From positions 1 through 23,383 of the IMG/VR virus record IMGVR_UViG_3300035698_014762: a DNA stretch of 23,383 nt; one strand, written 5' to 3'. A model generated the notes under the pieces. The model searched no databases. It worked only from the letters and a program-made list of their open reading frames with translations, and was not told where the DNA came from. Shown piece by piece: positions 15,265 to 22,518 of this stretch. Positions within the stretch are counted from its first letter, which is position 1. Each line of letters starts with the position of its first letter. Source of the stretch: a virus. A program made the translations under genes and the position numbers.

Positions 15265-16005
15265 ATGAAAATATCTCTTATTTCACCAATAATGTCATTA
15301 AATGAAGAATTAGCATTGTTAACGAAAAATATGATTAGTGATATCAGAGAAGGTATGAACAATGAATGTGAATTAATCATTGTTGATAATGCATCTACAC
15401 ATGGTATAGAATACATGATCGAAGGGGCTGATATTTATATAAAAACAAGAAACAATAGAGGTTGGGGTGGAGGCAACAATTTGGGTATGAAAGTAGCAAC
15501 AGGAAAATATTTTATATTTGTTAATAATGACATAAGCGTTAAACCAGGTTGGGCTGAAAAACTTATAGAAAGATTCGAATCAAATAAAAAAATAGGTACT
15601 ATTTCGATCAATAGTAAAGGTGGTTTTGGTGGTTCGTTTTTTGCTATTAGAAAAGAAATTTATGATAAAATAGGTGATTTCGATGAAGAAAATTTTCCTT
15701 TGGGACATGCTCAAGACTGTGATTATTTATATCGATTGATGAAAGAAGGTTGGAATGATAACGTATTAATAATTGATGATTTCAAACATTTTGGAAGACG
15801 AACATATAATCAATCAGAATTTAAAGAAAGATATTCAAAACATAACAATTATTCTAAAAGCGATTTTATGAAAAAATGGGGATTTGAAGAAAAGGAATGG
15901 GAAAACAGAGGACATAGAGACTGGGAAAAAACAATATTATCAAAACCAAGTTTAGATAGATTTAATGAATTAGAAGCAGTTAAAAAAAGATTAGAAAAAA
16001 AATAA
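15265..16005 (+). CDS. GT2 glycosyltransferase, paralogue of 11387-12082
   Basis: The 246-residue product starts MKISLISPIM, then SDIREGM (25-31), the donor motif ELIIVDNAS (36-44), RGWGGGNNLGMKVATGKY (65-82) and the strand FIFVNNDI (83-90, Asn-Asp metal site). The C-terminal half has GSFFAIRKEIYDKIGDFDE, where a Glu/Asp-rich turn is expected on the acceptor side. I chose ATG 15265 over an in-frame TTG at 15241. The ATG aligns with the paralogue's start and has the A-rich leader seen everywhere else, while the TTG would overlap the preceding gene. Sharing an ancestor with 11387-12082 suggests duplication within the cassette, with specialisation to different sugars or linkages. Confidence 0.85.
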   Translation: MKISLISPIMSLNEELALLTKNMISDIREGMNNECELIIVDNASTHGIEYMIEGADIYIKTRNNRGWGGGNNLGMKVATGKYFIFVNNDISVKPGWAEKLIERFESNKKIGTISINSKGGFGGSFFAIRKEIYDKIGDFDEENFPLGHAQDCDYLYRLMKEGWNDNVLIIDDFKHFGRRTYNQSEFKERYSKHNNYSKSDFMKKWGFEEKEWENRGHRDWEKTILSKPSLDRFNELEAVKKRLEKK

Positions 16006-16028
16006 TTAAACATAACATATTATATAAA

Positions 16029-16583
16029 ATGAAAAAAGAAATTTTAATATCATTTGATGATTTATGGGAGGGAAATGATCATTGGGAAGAGTTTGAGAAG
16101 TTTGCAAAAGAATTTCCTAGTTTAAAAATAACTTTTTTCGTGATAACAGGCGAATGTTCTGAAGATTTTTTAAAAAAGATAAAACAACCTTGGGCACAAT
16201 TAGTTTTCCATAGTTGGGAACATTCAGGTCATTGGCAACATTGGACAGTCGAAGAAACTAAAGAATGGTTACTTAAATTTCAGAAATATGGTTTCGAAAA
16301 AGGATTTAAAGCTCCTGCTTACAAATGGTCTGATAAACATATAGATGCGTGCAATGAATTAGATTATTGGGTATGTAGTTCACCAACTATACCAGTGAAA
16401 GCAAAAAAGTATTGGTATACTTATCCAAAAGATGCCTCTATTATGAATTATCCAACATATGATGAATACTATGATCATTTACAAAATAAAACATTTTCGA
16501 AAGATTTAGAGACATTAAAACAATTTTGTAGAGATAATGATCCAGAGTTTAAATTCATATCAGAAAAAATAAAAACACAATGA
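16029..16583 (+). CDS. NodB-type polysaccharide deacetylase-like protein
   Basis: This 184-residue protein has the NodB homology motifs: ISFDDLW (7-13, Asp10 as base and Asp11 as metal ligand), VFHSWEHSGHW (59-69, His61 and His65 as metal ligands), and KGFKAPAYKW (91-100). In the last, Lys94 takes the place of the usual Arg of the R-x-P motif. Family members remove acetyl groups from N-acetylated sugars. With a UDP-GlcNAc 2-epimerase nearby, an N-acetylhexosamine substrate is plausible. It is shorter than most deacetylases and has no signal peptide or membrane segment, so it would act in the cytoplasm. It overlaps the next gene as ATGA (16580-16583). Activity on a glycan already attached to a virion protein is inference. 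Confidence 0.78.
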   Translation: MKKEILISFDDLWEGNDHWEEFEKFAKEFPSLKITFFVITGECSEDFLKKIKQPWAQLVFHSWEHSGHWQHWTVEETKEWLLKFQKYGFEKGFKAPAYKWSDKHIDACNELDYWVCSSPTIPVKAKKYWYTYPKDASIMNYPTYDEYYDHLQNKTFSKDLETLKQFCRDNDPEFKFISEKIKTQ

Positions 16584-17323
16584 AAAGCAATACAATACAT
16601 TTTATATGCAATGAATTTTCTAGAGGGATTGGTCAGAGTTTAGATTGGTGGAAATACAGATTATCCATTTACGAACACTATACTTTAAATAGTATCATCA
16701 AACAAACAAATAAAAACTTTTATTTATTAATGACTATTGACAATAGATTTCCTTTAAAAAAGGAACTAGAAGAGATATTAAAAAAATCTGGATTAAAATA
16801 TATATTTGTCAATCGTTCAATAGAAAATGATTTTAAAAACAAAATAAGTATGTTACCAGATTTCGAATACGCGTTTGCTACTAGAATAGATTCTGATGAT
16901 TTGTTTAGAAACGATGTAGTCGAAGAAATACAAACTTTTGAATATAGTTGGAAAAGAGCTTTAGTATTTCAAAAAGGTTATTGTTACAATTGTATAGATA
17001 ATAAATTACAACATTATAAAGTATTCTCACCACCCAATTCAACTATTATGTACCCTAAAGATATTTTTGTTGATGAAGTTAAGAATAGAGAATATTTAGA
17101 TATACATGGTCATGATCAAGTTTTTTCAAGAATGAATTCTATCGTTTTGTCTGAAAACAAATATATTATATTAATTCATAAAAGTAATCGAAGATCTGTA
17201 TATATCGAAGGAGAACAAGCAGATGATTTAAAAAGGTTTGATATCAATGAAAATGAACATATTGATATATTAAAAAACTTTAGCATAACGAACAAAACAC
17301 ATAACAAAGTATGGAAAGAATAA
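16580..17323 (+). CDS. Putative rhamnosyltransferase-type glycosyltransferase
   Basis: This 247-residue protein resembles the Rhamno_transf family. It has an N-terminal segment with Trp-rich DWWKYRLSIYEHYTLNSI (22-39), NKNFYLLMTIDNRFPLKKEL (44-63), and the metal site YAFATRIDSDDLF (97-109, Asp104, Asp106, Asp107). Next come FQKGYCYN and PPNSTIMYP. The family name reflects a few rhamnosyltransferases; the donor sugar here is not known and no rhamnose biosynthesis genes are in view. The ATGA overlap with the deacetylase and the 13-base overlap with the methyltransferase behind it indicate one tightly packed operon. Confidence 0.78.
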   Translation: MKSNTIHFICNEFSRGIGQSLDWWKYRLSIYEHYTLNSIIKQTNKNFYLLMTIDNRFPLKKELEEILKKSGLKYIFVNRSIENDFKNKISMLPDFEYAFATRIDSDDLFRNDVVEEIQTFEYSWKRALVFQKGYCYNCIDNKLQHYKVFSPPNSTIMYPKDIFVDEVKNREYLDIHGHDQVFSRMNSIVLSENKYIILIHKSNRRSVYIEGEQADDLKRFDINENEHIDILKNFSITNKTHNKVWKE

Positions 17324-17925
17324 TAGAAAATAATATAAACACAACAGAATATTGGGACGCCTTTGCAAATGTTGATTACATGGAAGCAGATAGAAAAAGA
17401 GGAGGTAATATTTGTCGTTTTTCAAATATTTTCGAATACATAAAAGAAGATGTAGATATTTTAGATATTGGATGTCTTACTGGCAATCTTTATAATTTTA
17501 TTAAAGAAAAGGAACTAAAAATAAAGTCATTCACAGGGATAGACATATCTGATAAATTGATAGAACTAACAGAAAAAAGATTTCCAGAACAGACATGGAA
17601 AGTAGCTAATTGTTATTCTCTTCCATTCGAAGATGATTCTTTTGATATAGTCACAGGATTGGAAGTAATAGAACATATTGAAGAACCAGAAAAAATGCTC
17701 CAAGAAATGATGAGAGTGACAAGAAAAAACGGTAGTGTTATTATAACTACTCCAAACAATAATTTTGTTAAAGATGCAGCACATATTTGGTCTTATTCGA
17801 CTGCAGATATTTTCGATCTGTTAAGTAAAATTAGCAAAAATATAGAAATCATGAAAATCTGTTCTACTGATAGATATATTTTAGCTAGAGCGATTATTAA
17901 TTTTAGTAATGAATTACCTACTTAA
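17311..17925 (+). CDS. Class I SAM-dependent methyltransferase (Methyltransf_11-like)
   Basis: This 204-residue enzyme has an N-terminal YWDAFANVDYM (14-24) as in UbiE/Methyltransf_11 relatives, the SAM loop ILDIGCLTGNL (50-60), the acidic residue FTGIDIS (74-80), ANCYSLPFEDDSFDIV (99-114), and VIEHIEEPEKMLQEMMRV (119-136). All core motifs are present. It probably methylates a sugar or a sugar-linked group in this cassette, since no other substrate genes lie nearby, but small-molecule or other targets cannot be excluded. It overlaps the preceding transferase by 13 bases and is followed by the UDP-GlcNAc 2-epimerase gene after 5 bases. It is not closely similar to the methyltransferase at 12807-13304. 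Confidence 0.85.
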   Translation: MERIIENNINTTEYWDAFANVDYMEADRKRGGNICRFSNIFEYIKEDVDILDIGCLTGNLYNFIKEKELKIKSFTGIDISDKLIELTEKRFPEQTWKVANCYSLPFEDDSFDIVTGLEVIEHIEEPEKMLQEMMRVTRKNGSVIITTPNNNFVKDAAHIWSYSTADIFDLLSKISKNIEIMKICSTDRYILARAIINFSNELPT

Positions 17926-17930
17926 AAAAA

Positions 17931-18968
17931 ATGAAAGAAAACACAAACGAAATATTTATTGTTGGTACTAGACCAGACATTATTAAAATGGCACCTCTTA
18001 TATTAAAGATGAAGCCTTTTGTTATACATTCTGGACAACATAAAGAATTAGCAAAAGAAGCGTTTGAAATTTTTGGTATAAAACCAGACATTGATTTAAA
18101 ATTAATGAAAAAAAATCAAACTATTATTAGTTTTATTTCGAAATCTATAAAAGAGATAGATAAAATAATAAAAATTAAAAAACCAAAAAGAATATGGGTT
18201 TTAGGAGATACTTCTACTGCTTATGTTGGTTCTTTAGTCGCTTTTACAAATAATATACCTTTAGTACACATCGAGGCTGGTTTAAGAACGCATGATAAAT
18301 ATAATCCATTTCCAGAAGAAATGTTTAGAATAGCTATCGATCAGTTTGCAGATATAATGTTTGCACCAACAAAAGGAAACGTCAAAAATTTACAAAAAGA
18401 AAACTGTTTAAATAAAGTATTCGAAGTAGGAAATACTATCGTCGATGCTTTAACAATTATTGAAAAGAAATTACCAAAAGAAAGACCAATACAAGAAAAA
18501 TATATTTTAGCAACTGTACATAGAAGAGAAAGTATAGGAAAAGATATGTATGAAATTTTTAAAACTCTTAAAGAAATATCAAAAACTACAAAACTTATTT
18601 TACCAGCTCATCCAAATCCAAACGTACAGAAGATCATCAAACAAGTTGGTATAAAAGTAGTCAAACCTATGAATTATATAGATTTTTTATGGCATCTTCG
18701 TGATTGTGAATATGTAATAAGCGATTCAGGAGGTATTCAAGAAGAAGCATCATCTTTTGGTAAAAAAATTATTATATTAAGAAAAACTACAGAAAGACAA
18801 GAAATAATTAGAAAAGGTTATGGTATTCTTATTAAAAGAATGGAATATTTATATATGTTGAATAAAATTAAGAAATTCGTTTCTAAAAAAATAGACATTA
18901 ATGAAAATCCATTTGGAGACGGTACTACTTCTGATAAAATCATAAAAATAATAAAAGAAAAGGGGTAA
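17931..18968 (+). CDS. wecB: UDP-GlcNAc 2-epimerase, non-hydrolysing (WecB-type)
   Basis: The 345-residue product shows the family's full set of signatures: VGTRPDIIKMAPL (11-23; most relatives have Glu where this has Asp), LGDTSTAYVG (91-100), HIEAGLRTHDKYNPFPEEMF (113-132), VHRRES (196-201), SDSGGIQEEASSFGK (264-278) and RKTTERQE (284-291). The enzyme interconverts UDP-GlcNAc and UDP-ManNAc in the cytoplasm. It is the one activity here whose substrate can be named with confidence, so N-acetylmannosamine or a derivative (for example an uronic acid) is a likely building block. It sits 5 bases after the methyltransferase and 33 bases before the basic-tailed glycosyltransferase. Length is slightly below the usual 360-380 residues, with the shortening at the C-terminus. 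Confidence 0.9.
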   Translation: MKENTNEIFIVGTRPDIIKMAPLILKMKPFVIHSGQHKELAKEAFEIFGIKPDIDLKLMKKNQTIISFISKSIKEIDKIIKIKKPKRIWVLGDTSTAYVGSLVAFTNNIPLVHIEAGLRTHDKYNPFPEEMFRIAIDQFADIMFAPTKGNVKNLQKENCLNKVFEVGNTIVDALTIIEKKLPKERPIQEKYILATVHRRESIGKDMYEIFKTLKEISKTTKLILPAHPNPNVQKIIKQVGIKVVKPMNYIDFLWHLRDCEYVISDSGGIQEEASSFGKKIIILRKTTERQEIIRKGYGILIKRMEYLYMLNKIKKFVSKKIDINENPFGDGTTSDKIIKIIKEKG

Positions 18969-19001
18969 AAAAAAGATTAGCGTTTTTCTAATAACAGAAA
19001 T

Positions 19002-20231
19002 ATGAAAAAACAAACAAATAAGGCAATAAACAGAATAAAAAGCAAAAGAACATCTATTGTCATAAAAACGAAAAAAACAAAGAAAAAAATTATAAAAAGT
19101 ACACGAAAACGTACAAATAAACATAATATATGCGTAATATCGCTTACTTTTGATAGACCAGAATATATCAAGAGATCTTTTGATAGTCTATATAAAAGAG
19201 CAGGTATGAAATTCGATCATTATGTATTTGATGATTGTTCGAATAAGAAAACACGAGAAATGTTATTAAAATTAAAAGAAAAATATCATTTCAAATTGTT
19301 TTTAAATAAAAATAGAGTAAGTATTTTCAAAAGATTTTATCTATCTTTATTAAAGATACCTTTAGATTATAATTATTATGTTAAATTTGATAGCGACGTA
19401 GAAATATTAAGTGATAACATGTTTATTCATATATTAGATATTTTTTCTTTTCCAGAAAAGGTAAGTGGTGTTATGCCAAGAGTTGAAGGAGTAAGAAATG
19501 TTGATAGATATGATAGTGGAATGGAATTTTTCAATGGACATGTTATAAAGAAAGAGTCATCTGCTACTTCTGGTTGTTGTATGTTTTTTTCAAATGAGAT
19601 GTTTTCTTCTTTTGAAAGAAAAAGTTTAAGTGATATCAAGGAATTAAATTCAAAATGGGGTGTTGATTCTGTTTTGTATGATCATGCGTTAAAGATGGGA
19701 AAATTTATTGCAATTGAAGACGTTAGTGTATATCATATCGATAATGCATATGGACAAAGACGAGTAAACCCTTCTTATTTTACTAAACGTAACAGATGGA
19801 ATGTTATTGATATCGATGAAGTATGGTATATGAATGCATCGAAAATATACGCCCCTCAATATTTAAATAGAGCAGCATTAAGCAAATCAAAGAAGGAATC
19901 GCATAATTTTAAAGAGTTTATTGATAATACTGAACAATTTTTTGATACTTCATATGTTAAAGGAAAAGGTAACAAAAACAGATTAATAAAAAAGTTTAAT
20001 AATAATAAAAAGGAAGAAAAAACTGTTTTTTTGAAGAAAATGTACAAAATAACTTCACCTTCGAACTTTAGAAAAGATCCAAATATGACTCATGGTACTT
20101 TCAAATATTTCTCAGAAATACCTATTTGGGCTAAAAATAACATAAGACTAGTAACAGAAGAGATAGAAATAGACACAAAGAAAAGAAAAAAAGAAACAAA
20201 AGATATCAAATTACATATTTCCGAAAAATAG
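19002..20231 (+). CDS. GT2 glycosyltransferase with basic N- and C-terminal extensions
   Basis: In this 409-residue protein the GT2 core begins near residue 43 (ICVISLTFDRPEYIKRSFDS). The donor motif VFDDCS (75-80) and metal-site strand YYVKFDSDVEI (125-135, Asp130 and Asp132) follow, then a SGCCMFFSNEM acceptor segment (about residue 190). Residues 1-41 are strongly basic, with runs such as KTKKTKKKIIKSTRKR (22-37), and the last hundred residues are Lys-rich too. Such tails are unusual for GT2 enzymes and may bind nucleic acid, an acidic virion protein, or be disordered. The first ATG of the frame is used; a later start would remove the tail, but no downstream ATG precedes the core. The TAG stop is the only one in the window. 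An unusually long gap (145 bases) follows. Confidence 0.8.
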   Translation: MKKQTNKAINRIKSKRTSIVIKTKKTKKKIIKSTRKRTNKHNICVISLTFDRPEYIKRSFDSLYKRAGMKFDHYVFDDCSNKKTREMLLKLKEKYHFKLFLNKNRVSIFKRFYLSLLKIPLDYNYYVKFDSDVEILSDNMFIHILDIFSFPEKVSGVMPRVEGVRNVDRYDSGMEFFNGHVIKKESSATSGCCMFFSNEMFSSFERKSLSDIKELNSKWGVDSVLYDHALKMGKFIAIEDVSVYHIDNAYGQRRVNPSYFTKRNRWNVIDIDEVWYMNASKIYAPQYLNRAALSKSKKESHNFKEFIDNTEQFFDTSYVKGKGNKNRLIKKFNNNKKEEKTVFLKKMYKITSPSNFRKDPNMTHGTFKYFSEIPIWAKNNIRLVTEEIEIDTKKRKKETKDIKLHISEK

Positions 20232-20234
20232 AGG

Positions 20235-20240
20235 TATAAT
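20235..20240 (+). promoter_or_regulatory. Possible -10 element after the basic-tailed transferase
   Basis: A perfect TATAAT lies at 20235-20240, with ATTACA (20210-20215) at a loose 19-base spacing as a possible -35. It would give a leader of about 130 bases to the small virion-type genes at 20377. Chance occurrence is likely in AT-rich DNA. Confidence 0.25.
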
Positions 20241-20314
20241 TGAAAGGATATATGTTTAGGATATTCATGTGATTAATGTTAATAAAGCACTTAAAAAACA
20301 TATCAAAAAATAAT

Positions 20315-20343
20315 GTTAGTTTTTGTATAAAGGCCGAACTAAC
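20315..20343 (+). other. Inverted repeat in leader of 20377 gene
   Basis: GTTAGTT at 20315-20321 pairs with AACTAAC at 20337-20343 (7 bp, 15-base loop). The T-run is in the 5' part of the loop, not after the stem, so it is not a standard terminator. It may be a leader element or an operator. Confidence 0.3.
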
Positions 20344-20376
20344 GATATTAAAAATCAAATATAACTTCTTATAAAC

Positions 20377-20586
20377 ATGAGAGTAAAAGTAAAATTTATA
20401 ACCTCAATGATGAAAAATGGCAAACTTAGAAAGCCAGGTGATGTAATGGAAATAGATGCTTCATCAGCTGTTCTACTTGCGGCAAAAAATAATGTCATCA
20501 TACCTGGTTATCAAGTAAAAAAAGTAAAAAAAGAAATTGAGATAGACACTCTTGTTGTTAACGAAGAAGTCGACAAAAAAATATGA
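20377..20586 (+). CDS. Small structural-region protein of unknown function
   Basis: This 69-residue protein has the opening MRVKVKFITSMMKNGKLRKP and GDVMEIDASSAVLLAAKNNV (22-41), a beta-beta-alpha pattern found in many small phage proteins of head and connector regions. A Lys/Glu/Val-rich tail follows. I cannot name the function. Its stop overlaps the next start as ATGA (20583-20586), so it is coupled to the fibre-like protein and is probably a virion or assembly component. Together the two return the operon to structural genes after the sugar cassette. Confidence 0.6.
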   Translation: MRVKVKFITSMMKNGKLRKPGDVMEIDASSAVLLAAKNNVIIPGYQVKKVKKEIEIDTLVVNEEVDKKI

Positions 20587-21068
20587 AAGAAGCAAAAAAT
20601 TTAGAAAGAGCATTAATGAAGGGTTATATAAAAATTGAACTTTTTGATGATGAAGGAAATCTTAAAGAATCATTAGAAAAACACAATACTTTTATGGCTG
20701 TTGGAGATGCTCATGTCGCAGATCAACTTGCTGCTACACCCGCTGAAACTGCAATGGGTTATATGTCAGTTGGTACTGGTTCTACTGCTTTCACTACATC
20801 AAGTACTGTTTTGAATTCAGAAATAGATAAAAACGCATTAAGTGCAGGTTATCCAGAACAACAAGCTGGTGCTGCTGATAATGACGTTATTTATAAAGCT
20901 AATTGGGCGGCAGGCGATGCTACTGGAGCACTTACTGAAGCTGGTATTTTCAATTCTTCAGTTTCAGATGCTGGTATAATGTTGGCTGCTTCAACTTTCT
21001 CCGTTATTAACAAAGGAGCATCCGATTCGTTAACAATCACTTGGACAATTACTGTTGGTGCAAGCTAA
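20583..21068 (+). CDS. Virion structural protein, tail-fibre-like
   Basis: The 161-residue product has an N-terminal helix-strand segment (MKEAKNLERALMKGYIKIEL), a Gly/Thr-rich middle with YMSVGTGSTAFTTSSTVLNS (about 59-78) and the ending AASTFSVINKGASDSLTITW (about 135-154). The GTGSTAF, ITEAGIFNSS-like and FSVINKGASDSLTITWT patterns are familiar from phage fibre or baseplate-adjacent proteins. Serine and threonine make up much of the C-terminal half. This makes it, with the capsid cement protein, a plausible O-glycan acceptor, though that is inference. The start is set by the ATGA overlap with the previous gene. A large palindrome and hairpin lie beyond the stop. Confidence 0.72.
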   Translation: MKEAKNLERALMKGYIKIELFDDEGNLKESLEKHNTFMAVGDAHVADQLAATPAETAMGYMSVGTGSTAFTTSSTVLNSEIDKNALSAGYPEQQAGAADNDVIYKANWAAGDATGALTEAGIFNSSVSDAGIMLAASTFSVINKGASDSLTITWTITVGAS

Positions 21069-21109
21069 TTATGATTTATTACATCTATATGGTGTAATTA
21101 ATATGTAGT

Positions 21110-21127
21110 TAGTTATTCGAATAACTA
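21110..21127 (+). repeat. Perfect 18-bp palindrome
   Basis: TAGTTATTCGAATAACTA is its own reverse complement, centred on TCGA, between the fibre-like gene and the hairpin at 21142-21181. Dimeric regulators bind such sites, and in RNA it would form only a stem with a very small loop. Confidence 0.7.
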
Positions 21128-21141
21128 TCTAATATCTATTA

Positions 21142-21181
21142 AAGGGCTCGTGTTATAGTTTTTTTAATAACAAGAGCTCTT
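21142..21181 (+). terminator. Strong hairpin, likely terminator
   Basis: Bases 21142-21156 pair with 21167-21181, giving 15 positions with one mismatch (G21150-A21173) and one G-U pair. The loop (21157-21166) holds seven T's. The stable stem lies between the fibre-like gene and the second glycosyltransferase block. The T's sit in the loop rather than after the stem, so termination is likely but not certain. Confidence 0.5.
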
Positions 21182-21219
21182 AAATAGAGGTGAACAATAT
21201 AAACAAATAAGAAAAACAT

Positions 21220-21924
21220 ATGAATGAAAAGACTAGAATAACAATTGGCATTCCTACCTCGAACGCTTATTTGCATAGAAAATTCGTTCAAAGTCTAATG
21301 AGTCTCAGATATCCTAATAATGTTGATGTTAATATTAACATTATAGAAGGTTTTCAATTACCTTTCGCACGTAATCGAATAGTTCAGTCAGCATTAAAAG
21401 ATAATTCTGATTATATTTTTTGGTTAGATGCTGATATGGTATTTACACCAGACGTTTTAACTAGATTATATGAACGTAAAGTTGATATTTGTCATGCTCT
21501 TTCATTTAGACGAACTAAACCACATTATCCATGTGTATTCAAATGGGTAGAAAAAAATAAATGCTTTGAAACGATCGATTATTCAAAAATTCAAGAAGAA
21601 ATATTCGAAGTTGATGCTGCTGGTTCAGCATGCACATTAATAAGTACAGACGTATATAAAAAATTGTCAGTTCCATATTACTATTATAGAGATAATTTAA
21701 TTAGTAGTGATTTGACTTTTAGTGAAAATGTAAGAAAAGTAGGATATAAAATTTGGATAGATAAAACATTAAAAACAGGACATATAGGTGAAGAAATTGT
21801 AGTAACTGAAACTACATACTTGTCAAATCTATCAAAAAAATCGATTGAGGAATGGAACAAAGATATGAAAAAAGGATTAGAAAATAAAAAAAATATTAAT
21901 GAAAATACATCTATCGATTCTTAA
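21220..21924 (+). CDS. GT-A glycosyltransferase, paralogue of 7408-8055
   Basis: The 234-residue product has RITIGIPTSNAYLHRKFVQS (6-25), PFARNRIV (48-55) and the metal site YIFWLDADMVF (65-75, Asp70 and Asp72). The VDICHALSFRR stretch, VDAAGSACTLIS and the late SSDLTFSENVRKVGYKIW follow. These match 7408-8055 (the SLM(T/S)L, ARN, DxD, F(K/R)R and V(D/G)(F/L)-x-F-x-(K/N) positions), so the two share an ancestor, and 21899-22516 is a third, more distant copy. The start is after an intergenic stretch with a terminator-like hairpin. The 3' end overlaps the next gene by 26 bases. Donor sugar unknown. Confidence 0.82.
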   Translation: MNEKTRITIGIPTSNAYLHRKFVQSLMSLRYPNNVDVNINIIEGFQLPFARNRIVQSALKDNSDYIFWLDADMVFTPDVLTRLYERKVDICHALSFRRTKPHYPCVFKWVEKNKCFETIDYSKIQEEIFEVDAAGSACTLISTDVYKKLSVPYYYYRDNLISSDLTFSENVRKVGYKIWIDKTLKTGHIGEEIVVTETTYLSNLSKKSIEEWNKDMKKGLENKKNINENTSIDS

Positions 21925-22516
21925 TCAAGGTTCGATTTGTGATGACCTAGCTATAAAACTACCAAGATGGATTGATGAGTGTCGTACAAAAGGACATTCT
22001 ATTTATTTCGAATCATGCAAATTAAGACCAATTGAGAACAATCGAAACACAATAGTAAAACGTTTTCTTGAATCAGATTCAGATTATTTGATTCAAATAG
22101 ATAATGACAACGTACCAGATAAAAATCCATTATTATTAGTCGATACAATGGTTGAAAATAAAATTGATATTTTAAGTTGTCCAGTATGGATTTATCAACA
22201 TAAACTTTGTTTAAACATTTATAAATATGATGACGAACAAGAATTTTTGTTACCTATCGAACCGAACGAATATTCCGGTTTGATAGAAATCGATGCTACT
22301 GGAACTGGCCTTTTATTATGCTCTAGAAGCGCTCTAGAACCCTTAATAAGACCTTTCGAACGTCTTTTTGATGAGATACATGGCATTGAAATATTAGGTC
22401 TTGATTTAGCTTTTTCAAAGAAAGCTAAAGAAGCAGGATTTAAGATTTTTTCTCATCTTGATTATATTTCAAAACATTACAAAAATATCGACATTAGCAC
22501 TTTCTTAAAAAAATAA
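21899..22516 (+). CDS. GT-A glycosyltransferase, third copy of the ARN/DxD group
   Basis: The 205-residue product has IHLSILNQGSICDD (3-16), the NRNTIVKRF motif (48-56) and the metal site YLIQIDNDNVP (63-73, Asp68 and Asp70). IDATGTGLLLCSRSALEPL (about 131-149) and LDLAFSKKAKEAGFKIF follow. It is similar in layout to the 21220-21924 and 7408-8055 products, but with an Asn in place of Ala before the RN pair. The ATG at 21899 lies inside the last codons of the preceding gene (26-base overlap), which suggests coupled translation. The following gene begins 2 bases after its stop. Substrates are not readable from the sequence. Confidence 0.8.
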   Translation: MKIHLSILNQGSICDDLAIKLPRWIDECRTKGHSIYFESCKLRPIENNRNTIVKRFLESDSDYLIQIDNDNVPDKNPLLLVDTMVENKIDILSCPVWIYQHKLCLNIYKYDDEQEFLLPIEPNEYSGLIEIDATGTGLLLCSRSALEPLIRPFERLFDEIHGIEILGLDLAFSKKAKEAGFKIFSHLDYISKHYKNIDISTFLKK

Positions 22517-22518
22517 AA

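Noticed and set aside
1833-20047. Many minus-strand frames of 60-105 residues opposite the genes
   Set aside because: They lie within well-supported + strand genes, have low-complexity Ser/Phe/Ile composition, no families and no promoters.
21186-21192. AGAGGTG as a Shine-Dalgarno for the gene at 21220
   Set aside because: It lies about 28 bases before the ATG, too far for normal initiation, and no other start has such a site.
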